A DNA stretch of 64,000 nucleotides, taken from NCBI GenBank assembly GCA_021234535.1, contig CM037836.1, forward strand, positions 15,793,111 to 15,857,110. The letters are read 5' to 3'. How positions within the stretch are numbered: the stretch's first letter is position 1; each line of letters starts with the position of its first letter. Of this stretch, positions 38,986-53,900 are shown one piece after another. This stretch comes from Stichopus chloronotus (taxonomy: Eukaryota; Echinodermata; Holothuroidea; Aspidochirotida; Stichopodidae). Both the position numbers and the translations under genes were made by a program. The notes under the pieces were generated by a model that did no database searches, was not told the DNA's origin, and saw nothing but the letters and a program-made list of their open reading frames with translations.

Positions 38986-41900
38986 GTAAGTAGTTTCTCA
39001 CAACACTAACAGTTACACAATGCAGTATACGAGCCGCAGTCGTATATTTACTGCATTGCTGCTACAGCCCTGGCCTGGGTACAGAAAGACATGGCTGTGT
39101 GACTTCAACGTTGTGCGACACGACGTACTTCAGAATCTTACTAAGTTAGGCCAGCTGTTAAATAAAGCTGATTTTTTTTTACCTTTGTCTAGCCCATGTC
39201 TTAAAATGCTGTAGGCTTAGCGAGAGGTTTTGTCATTTGAGATGGATTCCTTTGTAACTTGAAGAATGTTTATTGATTGTTGTAATGCAGACTGCAGTGT
39301 TCAAATTTCAGTCCATTGTTTTTACCTGGCTTGCCTATTTAGCTTAGCCTTAGCCTATTTAGCTTAGCCTTAGGCTTCATTATTGCATTAACTTGACCAG
39401 CTAATACTTTCTACAGTTGGGCTTAGATTTGCTAGCAAGCAACTGTAGTTAGTGTGACTCCCTAACTTAGCTATAGTTTGGGATAACCATTTAAAGTAAA
39501 CATACAGTAGCTAAAGAAAGAGGTTACTAAGGCTGAAGGATTCACTAAAGGCAAAATGCCAAACAGTCATTGTCCACTGTCCTGAGTTCTGCACATACAG
39601 TAGGCTACAAGTCTAGGCCTCTCCATGTCAGTTCAAGCCTCTCCATGTGTGGCCATATATTAGGTAACCAACTTACTTAGTTTGCAATCAAACCCAAGTT
39701 GACGTTGGGTCTCTTTGCATTTTACCATTTATGTACTAATATTTACATCATTTTACCAGATCACTGCAGCATTATTGTTCCTTTTCAAATCATTTAGGTG
39801 AATGGAATATCCAAATTGAATACTAAACTATCAAATGATGCTGGAGGCCTGGTCAGAAGGCAACATGGGAAATGGCCAGTAGGGTAGAGATTCAGAAAGC
39901 AAAACAGAACTTTGTGTCAATATGCTTTGTTATTGTAATAATAACGTGTGATTGGATGAAACTTGAAACTGTGTCGGTAATCCTGTATTGGGAACATGCT
40001 GAATTGATTGCTTAGGCATTCTGTGGAAAGGTAACTCCTTAGTTACATGTGACAAAGTGGCATGTGGTTTTGAGCAAAGCCTAGAGCAATTTGGCGTGAG
40101 AAACGAACGTTACTTGTGGAATGTGGACATCTGCTGCATACCTGGTACAGATTCAACCTTTGACAAAATCTGATTGAGCCCAAAAGAGGTAAAAGAACCC
40201 CCAGAAATACTGTATGGTAGTTGTAGTGTTACAATGTGAAACAAGGTTTAAATATTCACTTATAGGCATTTATGACCACTTCTCATGGTTTTGTTTCAAA
40301 GTATTATGGCACTCAGTAAAAGTTGTAAAATCATACCACACTCTATAGCAAGTGTCTGGCAAAAAGCCACTGCATTCAGGACAAGCGTACTTTTATGTCA
40401 CCAAATAGACAGACACTTTTTGCCTCGCATTAGTGTGATCCTTGAACATAAGAGCAAAATTTTTCATGTCAATTTATCATTACTATATCACCAGGCTATG
40501 TGCTGTAGTGAAAGTTGATGCAGCCAATGGCCTCCCAATCATGCTGTTGCAGCTTACCTTACTCGTAAGTCCACAGGTTTGCTGCCTTGCTTCATATGAA
40601 GCAGTCATTGGTTCAGTGTGATTTGAGTTGTGCTGTCGAAGGGGTTGCGGAGAGTTACTGGACAGGGTCATGACTAATGAGTTGGCCTGTGTTTGTTTTT
40701 AGATGCATACATCTTTGTAGAATTTGTCTTCATGTATCAATTTTAAGGGATTGACCCAACAGACTAGTCCAACCCATGAAATTGGAAATGTTCCAAAATG
40801 GTTGCACACAGAAAAGAGATGAGTGAGCCTGTGAATTACAGTGAGTCCTATAATGGTACTGTATCTTGAACATGTGTATTCTGATTCATGAATGATCTCA
40901 TTCTCATGTGTTTGCTTGTTGACATGTCAAGCGAATTCAAGGGACCATTCAGATTGCACATATGTTTGTTCAATATACATATTTGCAAATTATGGGTAAG
41001 ACTTTTCTCCAGAATTAAAGCAGTGTACTCACTATACAGTTTGGAGATGTTTGCTCAAACAGTAATACTGATCCATGGTAATCTCACGGAACAGGACAGC
41101 TTTTAATTACAAGAAACGCTTTAAAGTTGATATGGTTTGAAATACCTTCGCTATGCAGATGGTCATAAATTAAAGTAACAAGAGTATGTGAGTAGAGAAC
41201 ATGTCACATTAATATACACCCAGCTGGGCAATCTTGATCACACAGTTTTTCAAGCTCTCGCTACATGAAAAATAATCTCTTCCTCTTGGTTTTTAAAGCT
41301 GTGTAATACGGAGAGTATGTCCTGTGTCAAACTTGATTTAGAGCGAATTTCAGCAAAACTTAAATCAGGAATCACAATAAAATAGCCTTTTGCACTACAA
41401 GTAGTAAAACGTTAGTTTATGGTAGTCATGGTGAGTACAGTATGTATATATGCAACAATTGCATGACTTTTTGTTTTGACCAAGTTATAAGATGTAAGTA
41501 AGTAAAGGCAAACTTCTCTGAGTGGGGTTACTAGTGTCAGACATTCCAACAACAACGGTATGGTATCAAACAGTGGTATTATTCCATTGTACCATCCAGC
41601 TACAAATACAGGTATTTGACCTATATGTACATGTATGTTACACATGTACACATGCTATAAGTGGGATCGTTAGTCATTCAAGAAACCAAAGAAGCCATAG
41701 AAGTTTTTCAGTACTGATCAGTCTGTAGTCATAGATGAACATGATCAACATTCATCTACTTTTTTCAATGAATTGTTCAGAGAACTAACAAGGCAAGCGT
41801 GAACCAATCAATGGAAACCGAAACCCGCTCTTGAGACTGCCATCCGTCCCTATCCAATCGAAGGGAGTGTATCCCCGATAGCCACATTCCCAAAGGCTGG

Positions 41901-44900
41901 GGAGAGGTTGCCCACATGCCTGTCAGCTGTACTGAGCAGCCTGAAGCAGACAAGACCCTAATCTTTCGATAGGAACCCAAGTACCCATCAGTGCCACTGG
42001 AAAAGCTTTGCTGCAAAAAATAATTTTGAGTCCCCAAAGACTGCCAGTGGTGCCACTGAAGAATTGATGGAGGAACGAACCTACAGAATACTTGTAGGAC
42101 ACTCCAACCACCAACAAAACCACCGTCTACCCCCCTTCAAAAAGTCTGTTGTGATTTGGAAAACCTGTGTGAGTGAAGAGTATCCACAATTTCTTGAAGA
42201 GAGACAGAAGTGGCAAAGTGTGTCTTTCCAGCGACTGTAAATTTGTGGTTGTTTACTGTATGTTATTTACGTGTGGATGTCACCAGCTTCTGTAGTATAA
42301 TTACATCAAATTGTACACGAAGCTGCTGTTTCATTGCAGGCAGTCATACAGCCTGTTGCCAGACTTGCCATCTTCAAGAATCGCAAACCCTGAGGTTCTC
42401 ATAAAAAGCCTCGAAATCACATTCCAAACCTAGAGACATTTAAAAAGCGCTTACATTATCGTGAAAAGTGAATTTTAGACTTTGAAGGTCTGGCTTTTTT
42501 TCTTTTTTACCCTCTGAATAAAATATCTCCTGTAGAGGATATTTTGCTAATTTAGTTACTTTTCTGACAAAGATACGATCTGTGATTTGATAATAACTTA
42601 AAACAGCAATAGAATTAGTTTATCTTGGGAACATCTTGCTTTGCATCAAAACAATTTTCATCATGGAAATTTGGCATTTTTACCATGAGATAATGTGCCA
42701 AACCATGAGACTTGTGTGTGTTTTGTGAGAGTTGGCAAGTCTGTTGATAGGGTTCTGTTTTCAAGTGAGTGAGCTTCAGAACCATCATTGCAAACTGCTG
42801 GCTCAGATCTGTCCTGGATATAAATCACCTTATAACTTACCTCTTGTATGAGTGATAGATTTCACACACACAGTACAGTATGTACCTGGCTATTAATAGT
42901 TGTTAGTCAGCTATTGTTCTTGGCATGAGACCATAAGGTACCTTGTTATAATTTCATGCTATTAGTTACCTCTATGGTTCAGTGTATTGTGGTTTGGCCT
43001 CCTATCAGTGAGGTGACAATGGTTCTTTGATTGTGGTTATTCAGTGTGCTAGCCAACCAGACTATACAGATGACAATGTCTCTATATTGTGGTCATGGAG
43101 TGTGATTACACTCTTAGAAAAAAAAAAGAAAGAAAATTTTTTGCAGTGGCATAGGATTCTCATCCATATGTGGGTGTAATAGTCTGTGGCTTTCCTTGTT
43201 AATTTGTTTGCATGGTATACTCATGGGAAGAGATAAAAGTCGGGTAATCTCCTAAAATCTTGTTCAAAGATAGATGTAGAACCAGATAGTGTTTTCCTAA
43301 GTGTTGTTTGCTGTGGTAACTGATTTGAGTCACATAAAGTTATCATTTGTGTTTACTATTACATACTTTACCATAAATGCTTCAGTACAATTATGGAATA
43401 ACAGCACTGATAGCTCAACAGTAGTTTGTGTTGACTTTTGCATAGCATCAGATTTTGAGGGTTCTTCATAGATCTGTTATATCTGCCTTGCCTTGTAAAT
43501 GACTGGGAAAATAGAAACCTGCTTGATTTGCTGTACATCTTGTGATCGTAGCCATTGCTGTAGACATGTTCAGTTTTACTCAGAGATAGCTGAGCAACAT
43601 CCCACTTGAATGCAGTGAGAAAAATAAAGCAAGAATCTTCACTTTTGATAGAGGAACTTGATAATCATGCTTTTAAAACTGAGCTATTGGTTTTTAGGAT
43701 CTGTGGTTTTGTTACAATTTCTGTCACATTGATGACAAAAAGTCCATTTTATCTTGATAAGGTGGGGGGGGGGGGGGAGAGGTTGAGGGGGGCTGTTCAT
43801 GTTTGGAAGTAATTTGTTCAATGAACAACTTCAATTTCTCAAAGGTCATTTCTGTTCTTGGTTGATTTGTTTCCACCATTTTGTATTACTCATAATGTAA
43901 GCCTGCTTAAAAGACGCAAACTGATGGATCCTTATGGCAAATATTGGTATTAGTACCTAAAGGGATGATCCCTCAGATAACATCAATTTTAAACATGCAT
44001 GCATGCACAATGTGATTACTGCAAATAAAGGAGTGGGAAACACTCAATTAAACTCATCACTGAGGGAAGGTAATTCTCTGGTCACTTTTGGTGTCCCATA
44101 GATCTGAATCCTTTGATGAACATGTTTCTCTTGATACTGTACATTGAGTATGTGAAGAAAAGAAAAGGATATACGTGATATTGCTGTTGACTTATTTAAG
44201 GCTTCCAGTTATCAAGTAGTATGCATACATGCTGTTGTGAAGTACAAAAGTTACAGTGTCAATGAAATAAAACATGGGCTGGCATTCTTAAGGAGGGTGG
44301 TAACAGGAAATTTGGGGTTGGGAAGGAGGAAGGGGAGAGGATAGCATTTAAAGAGGCTCATTGAGTTGTTTTGTGAAATTCACTCAATTTTTCGAAACCG
44401 GTCAAGTTTCCTTCACATACTAATGACAAACAGTCAAACTAAAAGGATCCCAAAGTTTTACATGCGGTGGAACATTAATGAGTGAGTAACCAACGATTAA
44501 ATTTGGTTTTTGAAACTTTGTGACCAGACATTTTCACATTAGTACATTCACATGCACACAATCAGAGCAAGTAACGGTAAAAAATTCGAAAAAATTGACA
44601 GTTTTCATATAACTGTTGGATGTGAAACTTGATTAATTATGCTAATTGTGAGTATTGTCGTGTGTTTGTATACTTCAAATCACCGCAATCTTTACTGATA
44701 TCAACTCAGTGAGCCCCTTTAAAACAGTTTGCTAAATGAAAGGTTCTACTGTTGTACCTTACTGGCATTGAAACCGGTCTGACATCACTAAAGTCATGGG
44801 TGAAGGTGTGTATTAATACTGCTGAGGAATTCTGACACTGGTGCTACCATTACAGTACTGTAGTTTTGTACAGTACTTAATTATGTATCTGTATCGCATG

Positions 44901-47900
44901 TATAGTGGGCTAGTGGCTTTCTAGTGAGGAAATCATCTCAAGACATTAGGACCACCCCAAGTGCAGAAAGAAAGGCAAAAGTGAAAACTATTCATATTCT
45001 TCTCCAGAAATTGGCAAAATGTGGAATTAATGGCCTCCTAGAAGTTTTTTTTCACAAATGATTTTATTTTTCTGTATAGAGCCTGCATATGTCTCTCTGT
45101 TTCCAGTTGGACACTGGTAGATGTTCAGATACTAACGATTCTGCATCTTAACAATCAAAACATTTTCTCGAAATTTAAAGCTTATCAACAGTTGTCACTT
45201 CTCAGCTGCTTGCCTTCAGTAGAGGAAGTAGTGACTAAAACGTTTATAAATTTGATTAACTTTTACTCACATGAATTGTATGCAATCTGCTGGTCTTTGT
45301 GTACACTGACATTATTAGGCTAATGGAGCCTATCCTGCTGTCAACTTCAAAGGAGTGTTACATGTCACCTAGGGACCACTGCCCTGGATAATACCAGGAA
45401 ATTGGCCATCCCTGGAGGGATTATATAGAGACCTTAGGGGCCTTATATGCATATTTGTGCACACTCTCTGTGATGCCTTTAGGATGATGAATTTAAAAGT
45501 GAAGGAGACCCGCCAGTCAAAGTTTGTCCCACATATGAGTGACCTGCTTTGCTGTACTTGAAGGCTGTAATGCATCACCCCAGACAGTTTAAATTCTCCC
45601 AACCACCTATCTCTCTAGTCCCTCCTTCAGCCTGTCTCACATTCCTCCACATGTGTAATCAAAACAGTGGATCCCTGTGTACGCTGTGTAATACGAGCTG
45701 CTCTATCTTTCGAATTTGCTGGCAATCTAAGAGTACTGTAACTTAGAACCAGTTGAGAATTTTCCTTTCAGGGAGGTAAAAATATAGCTTAGGGTGATGC
45801 AATACAGCCTTTAATGGTAGCCCATGGGTTGAAATCTGGCCTACGTTGTTCAACCTCAAATCTCTGTCACAGAGATCTGTGTTGATGAACTTCAAAGAAA
45901 CTGTCACTGATCTGTCAACTCCTTTTGAGAAAAAAATGTTCCATCATTTCCATGGTATCAAGCCAAATTAGTCAATCAATATAAAGCAGCACTGACAGCT
46001 TAGATCAAGTAGCTGGTAGGGACTGCATTTGTACCGCTTCTCACCACAAAGCTAAATGAAGTCTTTGTGAAGTAATTAACCATATGGTCTCAGTTATCCC
46101 ACTTACATCTCCTCCTGTATTTTACACATTCCCTCGTCCCCCTTGCATATCCCTTTTAGGCTTAGCCATCTTCTCCTGGAACACTCTGCACAATTTTTAA
46201 TTCGTAAATTTTGTTTCATTTATGTCGAAGAGTATTTTCAAGACAAAATGCAGCCTCTGTTTAAGCAAAAAGTTCGATAAGCTTAGCTACTTTCCAGCAT
46301 CGAATCGCCAGAGAGAATATTTTAAAACATGATGAAAAATGAAGAGCGAGAAGTTCTTGGAAAAGTAGGCTATGTTAATGAAGACCTGTAGTTGAGAGTG
46401 GCACCCATCCCCAGGCTCTCCCTCAGACCCTCGAGGAGGGCACCCGTACTATCAGATGCACTATCATGGACATTATCTCTTTCTACAACAGCAAAGACAT
46501 ACAGTAATATGAACATTGTCTCAAACAAGTTTCTCTTTCATCAAGTACAAAACTTCCAAGTTACCTACTTCCATGCTGCTCATGATCAGTCTGGAGTATT
46601 AAACAGAGTAGCTTCTTTCAGACCACTTATCCCAATTAAATTAATCTTGGTAATTCAGAGAATGTACTCTTTGAAAACTTGACAGCCCTTGTTTTTCCCA
46701 TTGGGCTTAAAATCTGCTCCATTTAAGCCTGAATATTCACACTTAAGGAAAGATCGAAAACTTATGCATACCACGTCTTAGCTTTTATATTTTGTAGCAT
46801 TTTCCTTATTTCTTGGTTTTGCCTTTGCTTTTCTTCTTGTTTTGTAAAGCACCATGAGCGCTTTGGTGGATTTGACGCATCATAAGTCTTACCGCTATTT
46901 TTGTTATAATTATTATAACTTTAAAAGTGCACATCCGTACTTCAAGTCCACAAGGGTGATTAATTCTTGTAGTGTGGTTGCTCGCTTACTTGTACTTGAA
47001 GTCTGTGTCGGTTTAATACTAATAATAGTCCTCCTTCGGGGGGGGGGGGGGGTTTGTCAGTGCCTCTTGCATCACTAATTAACATAGTGTTTTTTAATGT
47101 AATGTGAATGCCTGTGGACTTAATGATGACCTAAAGTGGTCAAGGATTGACTGGCCTATCTAAATGTAAACAGCTGATTTAATCCTGCAAGCGACTTGTT
47201 AAGAAACTCACTCCTTCGTAAATGTGAACACGTCTTATTTAAAGTAGATAGTCCTCGGATAATTTAGTGTTTACAATTTGCATCTGTGCGGTTTTCAGGT
47301 CTTCTTGGGTTTTGTCCCCAAACCAGTGAAAGCCCTTCTAGTCGGAAATGTACAAAAACTACTACACAACATTCCAATTGTGTGTAGCAATTTGATCATT
47401 TTGTGTAGCAATATGAGATGCGATACCAGATAAAGAAAAAATAAAACTACAGTTTTAACCAAAACTACAACATGCTGAAGTCAGAAATTTATGTTAAATG
47501 TTGCAGGCTACTGTACTGTACTCCAGTATATGTCTCAATTTATCCTGTAGTGTTCCTTTTCGAAGTTAATATTAACGAGTGTGTTCTTAAATTTGATCAA
47601 GGCCTTACAGTTGTCTGTTGAGACATATACTGGAGTATAGTAGCCTGCAACATTTTAACATTTCTTACTTCAGCATGTTGTAGTTTTGGTTAAAACTGTA
47701 GTTTTATTTTTTTTAAGAAAGTCATACTGTACATATTTTGCATACTAGTACTTGTCAGTATAAAGTTGAATCTGATTAGAGGTCAGCCGTCTGAGATTGG
47801 GTTTAATCTGATGAAAGGCCAACCTTGTTAGTTGCCACCCTAGATACACTCTGTGTCATCATTATTTGTTCTGAAGAAGCAAAATAAATAGCCTCAACCA

Positions 47901-50900
47901 AGGATTAGTGTTTGTTTTTGTTATTTTGTTTTGAGGGGCTGGAATTAGGTGAGATAAGTTGGTGGTCATTCCTCCCAAAGAGTGGTATTAGTTTACCCAG
48001 TCACCTTAAATGATACAGAAAACTGTGTAGGAATCGTTGCTACCGTACCAGGAGTGCTACGTATAGGCTACCCACCACTTGCACAAGACCTACACATAAT
48101 TTTGAGAGCACCATGGTGAATGAAGTATCGCACGGAAGTCACAAAAGTAGTTATGTGTTGGATCCATGAAAATTTGCAGTACACCACGATATTTGGAAAA
48201 AATGCCCAGTGATAAATTCCTTTTTACTGTACACAGCAACACTTTTTTAGCCTTTTTAAATCGATGAGAAAAGAGAGGAATGTACTGTACTGGGTAAGTG
48301 CTGTTAACAAGAAGCCCTTTGCACAATTTTGAAGTAAGGATGCATTTGTTTGAACTGAGTCTTAAAGGGGCTCATTGAGTTGATATCAGTAAAGATTGCG
48401 GTGATTTTGAAGTATACAAACACACGACAATACTCACAATTAGCATAATTAATCAAGTTTCACATCCAATAGTTATATGAAAACTGTCAATTTTTTCGAA
48501 TTTTCAACCGTTACTTGCTCTGATTGTGTGCATGTGAATGTACTAATGTGAAAATGTCTGGTCACAAAGTTTCAAAAACCAAATTTAATCGTTGGTTACT
48601 CACTCATTAATGTTCCAACGTATGTAAAACTTTGGGATCCATTTAGTTTGACTGTTTGTCATTAGTACATGAAGGAAACTTGACCAGTTTAGAAAAATTG
48701 AGTAAATTTCACAAAACACTCAATGAGCCACTTTAAGAGCATGCTTAGGTGGAGGGCACATTACTTGTACCAGCAAGGGATGACGATAGGTACCCTAAGG
48801 CTTACGTGTAGGCCTATGATTAATGTGACCACAGAACTTCTCAAATGTTCGAGCATCAGAATGTCAGGAGGGAGATGAGAAGCCACTGATGGATATGAGG
48901 TTATCAACCTTAGCATTCTATCGCAACATGTTGATCACAAAAGTGGTACGATGCTGTATTGTGTTCACACCATGGGCATGTGTGCATATTGTACTGGATG
49001 GTAACCTGCCAAGCATACGTATTTCCCTTTTCAAAGCATTTGGTGGAGTGTGCAACTGTGCATATAGTGAACCTGTGGCTCCTGGAAGTCCCCCTTTTGT
49101 TTAAATACCTTCCCTCATCATTACGTTTCCCTTTGGGATCCTTTTATTACTATCGTTTCCCAGTACCGACCGGTACTCAGGAAACAGACACAACACACGA
49201 ACCTGTATGTCGCATGATCCAAGTCATACTGTATGCACAGGACAATGCACTGAACACACAGAATGAATGTGACAGTGCTCACTATTGTGTGTCACATGGT
49301 TGTCACTGAGATCATTGAGCCACTTCTAAGTTAGTGTTTATACCAATTTTGATGAAGGATGCATCCACACAGAAGCTCACCAGATCATGTGGTGCAAGAC
49401 GTGGGTTCCATCCAGACCTGTGAAACAAAAGTTATCTTTTAAGAGCAGTACCAGGGTGTGATAAGTAAGATAAACTTAAAGTGTGTAAAAGTTTCTCTTA
49501 CTTAACCATTTTCTTTTGTTTAGGGAGTCCTCCTCTTTGTTTAGCCTATGGTGGCTTCTGGGGGACTTCCCTCCACATTGTACATGCTTTCGTGATAACA
49601 CAAATGTAACAAAAATTTACAATTTTCTGGAATGTCACACAAAGAACAAGCCTCAGATCACTAGAGCCACTGTCACCTTACATTGATGTTATCCTGTTGT
49701 CAATATTTCAGAGCTTATGCCTTCATAAGCGTCCTTCATAAGGGAGGTGTTATCCTGGTATCGATTATCAGGGAAAGTTTGTGACCAAACATCACTCTAT
49801 ATGCGGAACAGTTACATTTTCACAGACTGTTGACATGTAGGCCTACTGGATCCATAGGCCTACCATGAGAGTCTGAGGCTGATGCTCGCCATCTGACTGA
49901 AACTATGTATAGAAATTGCCAAGCATTACAGTGATTGCGTGCATAGGCAAAAAGTAAAAACATTGAAATTTCATCTCCAAAATTTTGTGAGGCTATTAAT
50001 TACACCATTCAGACAATCTGTGAAAATAAAAAGGTTTCAGTTGGTTAATTTTGCCATATGATTTCAAATTCTTCTAACATAACGACAAAAAGTGTAGAAT
50101 ACGATAATGTAGTGGTTGACAGTTTGCATTCAAATCAACTGTGTGCTTCTTGGAGCAAGCCAATCGGAAGTATACTAGTATTGAATATTCAGTTACCAAC
50201 TCAGGATCACTGACGCCGCGGGCAAGGTTGTGTTCAGTTCGTAGGTTATTTGTAAATACAGTGTTTCCTTTCACCAAATACTACAATTGCCGATACCTAC
50301 AAAGCGACGACTTGAGTAGTGTGCTTTTGATATACTAGTGAGTCCTGTACTGTTGCATATTCATTATGTAGGCGGTTGTAGTAACAAACGTTAATTTTCA
50401 AATATGATATTTGTTTGTTACTGTTTTAATGCCAATCCCGCTGCTTTTCGAAGTAGTTACTGTCATTTTCCTTCATTGAAAGATATAGTCCGTCCATGTG
50501 CAACCTCGCGTGTACATTTAAAAATAAAGAAAAAGTTACGATCAAACATAATCTTATCTTTTTGGGTTTTCAGTACACACGCAATCACTTTAAATCACAG
50601 GCACTAAATCAAGTACCATGTCCTCCCCCTGCTATATAACTGAAAATGGTTGCATAGAGGTCAGCAGTATCTTGGTATTGTGTCACAATGTCTGTGACCT
50701 TATCTTTTCAAATGGTTCATGTACAGGGAGTTCTTTGAGGCAAGTCCCTGCATTTAAGCTACCTGAAAAACTCAGTATCTAGAATATGTCCACCATTTAT
50801 GGTTTCATGACTTCTTTGTTCAGAGTTCAGTTCTGAAGCATACCTTGAAAGTAACTTCATCACAAAGACACCATCTTCTGTCAATGCCTTCAAGGTTTCT

Positions 50901-53900
50901 TTGAAAGTGAAACTGTTCTTCTAGTAGTCAGTGGCACACTTTATGTGTCTGGATCATGTCAAATATTTCTGTGGTTTAGAACCCACAGAGGAAGGTTGTT
51001 GACCTATCCTTGCTTGTTCTCAGCCCCCCACAGATGGTGCCTGTACAGTACAGTATATCATGCAGTTTTATGCAGTTTATGTACTGAACAACCCTATCGA
51101 ATTTGTTGTTTCTTTTGTTTGAGTACTGTGGTAGATGTTTCAATTCAGGGGGCAGTTGCAAAGACATTCAACATATTTCTCTTGGTGTTACCTCCTGAAG
51201 TGTATTGCTGATGTACATGTAGCTCAAAATGCTATAAATGTTTTTTGTTTTATTTTCTGGGGGGAGTGTTTTTTTCTGGGGGGAGTGTTTTTTTCTGGGG
51301 GTGTGTTGTTTTAATTGGTTGCCTTGTCTGCAGTGGTACACAAACGGTCTGATTGTACCTCTTACAGTTGTAAAGCTAGTTATAAAAACACCCGTACAAT
51401 GGTCTATTTGTCCAAATAGAGCCTAATTTCCAAAGAAAATTCGTTTGCATAGGAGTTTTGATTTGGTAGTATTCACATGGAAATGAAGTACATTTATCAC
51501 AGGGTCCATTTGCGCTAACATTTCAGCCAAAAAAAATAAATCACGCTTCATTTTATGGTAGTCAGCACTCTAATCAATGTAATTTCTCCTGAAAGAAACA
51601 TGGCATAGATTTTATTACCCAGGTTGCTCTCAAATGGAAGAAAATTATCATGGCAGATAAATGAGAAGGCTATTTTTTCCTTCAAACAGCAAATCCTGCT
51701 AAATTCTTGTAAGAGAACTAGAAGGGTGATGTACTTCTTTGACAGTATCATTCATTAATTTTTGACAGTGACAGGTTACTTCTTCTATCTTTCAGCTTTG
51801 ACCATGCAGTTTGTCTCACACCATTTTCTGGACTATCATGACCCAACCATTGGTGAGTTGTCATTTTCAGTCTCCCAAGTTGTGTACCCATGTAAATGTG
51901 TACAGCCGGGCAACGCGAAAATATGTAGGCCTTCGTGCGGATTGTGGGCCACAACATTCTTGAAAGAAAACTGACATGTAAAAAAATGTAAAATTGTAAA
52001 TCTTATGCAGGTGCAGCAGCTGATGGTACAGTATGCTCTTTGCATGAATTTGAAATGCACATTCCAGGGTGGAGAGTGTTGTTGTTTTTAGTACCTATCC
52101 TTGAAAGCTCTGTAAAAACCAAATTCATTGACCTTTTTGCCACACAAATACCAAGGTATGACTATTAAAACATTTGAGAATATCATTGGAATCTCAGAGA
52201 TTGCTCATCATTGCTGCCCAGTTGTCAATCTGTTTATCCGTGTTTGTTAAAATTCTAACCTTGCGTTTTCTCCATTGAAGAAATAGCATGCAGGGCATGT
52301 TTTTATCACTTGTTGCATGCTTGCAGCGTTCCTCGTGTGTGTTTTTCAGTTTGTTGGTCAGTCATCATTTGCTCAGTTTGTGATTCTTCACACACCATTA
52401 ACGTGACATTCAATGTAAACATTATGCTTGTTTACTTTACACATTACTCACTCCTTCAAAAAGAAATATGTAGGTCTTTGAACAAATCTTCTATCACACA
52501 GTGGGGTTTAGGTCACTCAGGTTGTTTTGAGGTGAACATAACTGTAAGTCTGAAAACCTTGTGGATTTTACAATCCACTTCACTCATTGCACAGACTTAA
52601 CACTGTATGCTCAGCTCTGGTAAAAAGAAGCACACTGTGAATGTGGAGAGAGGGACAGTTTGTTCCTGGTAAACATCCAAACCATGTGAGTGGTGGGATT
52701 TTGCAAAATGTTCCTTAGATTGGTAACATTTAGGTCATGTACCAGATAAACCAAATCAGACAATGCTCATGTTGCTTAGAATCTGTCCACGTGTTTATTG
52801 ATCTGTATGTCTGTATGTCTGTCTGTCTGTCTGTCTCTGTGACACTTTGCTTCAGTCCATCATGTCTCTAAGCTTTGGATTTTGTAGGGTGTTGGGAATT
52901 TGAGGTCAATTTTCTGGTACTGTAGGTCTGTTGTAGGAAAAAAATTCTGAAAGTGTTGTGAGTCAGGTCATCTCACATGCTCCAAATGCTGTTATCTGTT
53001 TACTGTGTGTTGCTATCTATTCACGGCACTGTGGTCAGTCATTCTGCCCCTTGAGTTGTTCACGGTGTCACTTGGGAACGTCACTAAAGTGACCGAACTT
53101 TTCATTGTCACAGGAGGATTATTTGGGCCCAGTGTTTGAAAATGATCTGAAAATGCTTCTTTTCCAACAGATATCACCAGAGCATTAAATTTCTTGAACT
53201 GTTGGTCATGTATTTGGTGAAGTTAGACATAATGCATGGGTTGAAGTGTCATGTTCATTTGGGCCAATAATAGTAACAGGTTCGTCTTCAGATATGAGCA
53301 CCTGTAATCTCTCGTCCACAATTCCGCAGTCCAAATTTCTCTTTAGAGTGGACACTATACAGGTCGAAAGAACTGGTATTATTCTACTGTACTTATGTCA
53401 AGGACTTGCTTGCGACATTTTTCGTACTACGTGAGTGAAACCTCTGGATAGTGAAAATGTTTATATGCTCACTGACAGTTACCATAATATAAATCTATTG
53501 TGTTGTATGGTTGATTTTCAAATGGCCACTAGCTTGGATAAATTACTAATTTTCTGTCATTCTGCATTTTTGAAAATTGTATCCTTTCAGGCTTTCACTT
53601 CAGTTTTTGCAACTATAGATTTTCAAAGTAAATTTGAATTAAATGGAATTAAATTTGCCCTAGTCTTAAACTCCCTTCTGCTGAATGTGTTTGCTAGGAT
53701 AGGAATTTTGCTCATTGTGCTTGTGAATGCCACTGCATCATTGTCAGAGCAGTAGAATTATAAATTTGAAAAGAAGTGCAAGAAACAGACTCAGTATAAG
53801 GTGAAGAAAAAAGGGCGAAGCCAATATGAACAAAATGGCTGTAGTTCGTAGAACATTATTGAGAAACACCACAGCCATTAGTAAGGGCTTGAGAGTCAGT

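Larger units (their letters stand above)
38986..51795 (+). other. Rit intron 1 (12.8 kb)
   Basis: A phase-1 GT-AG intron separates the P-loop exon from switch I. It holds two family-3 MITEs in opposite orientation (44352-44718 and 48366-48732), a foldback hairpin (47436-47711), a 20-base exact tandem duplication (39333-39372), G runs at 43764-43777 and 47038-47052, and a T/G-rich triplicated repeat near 51238-51305. I found no exon of another gene. A large first intron is a usual place for enhancers, but no specific site can be named. Confidence 0.85.

Noticed and set aside
49380..49420. GTGGGTTCCATCC as a possible tRNA T-arm
   Set aside because: No cloverleaf partner stems and no A box upstream at the right distance.
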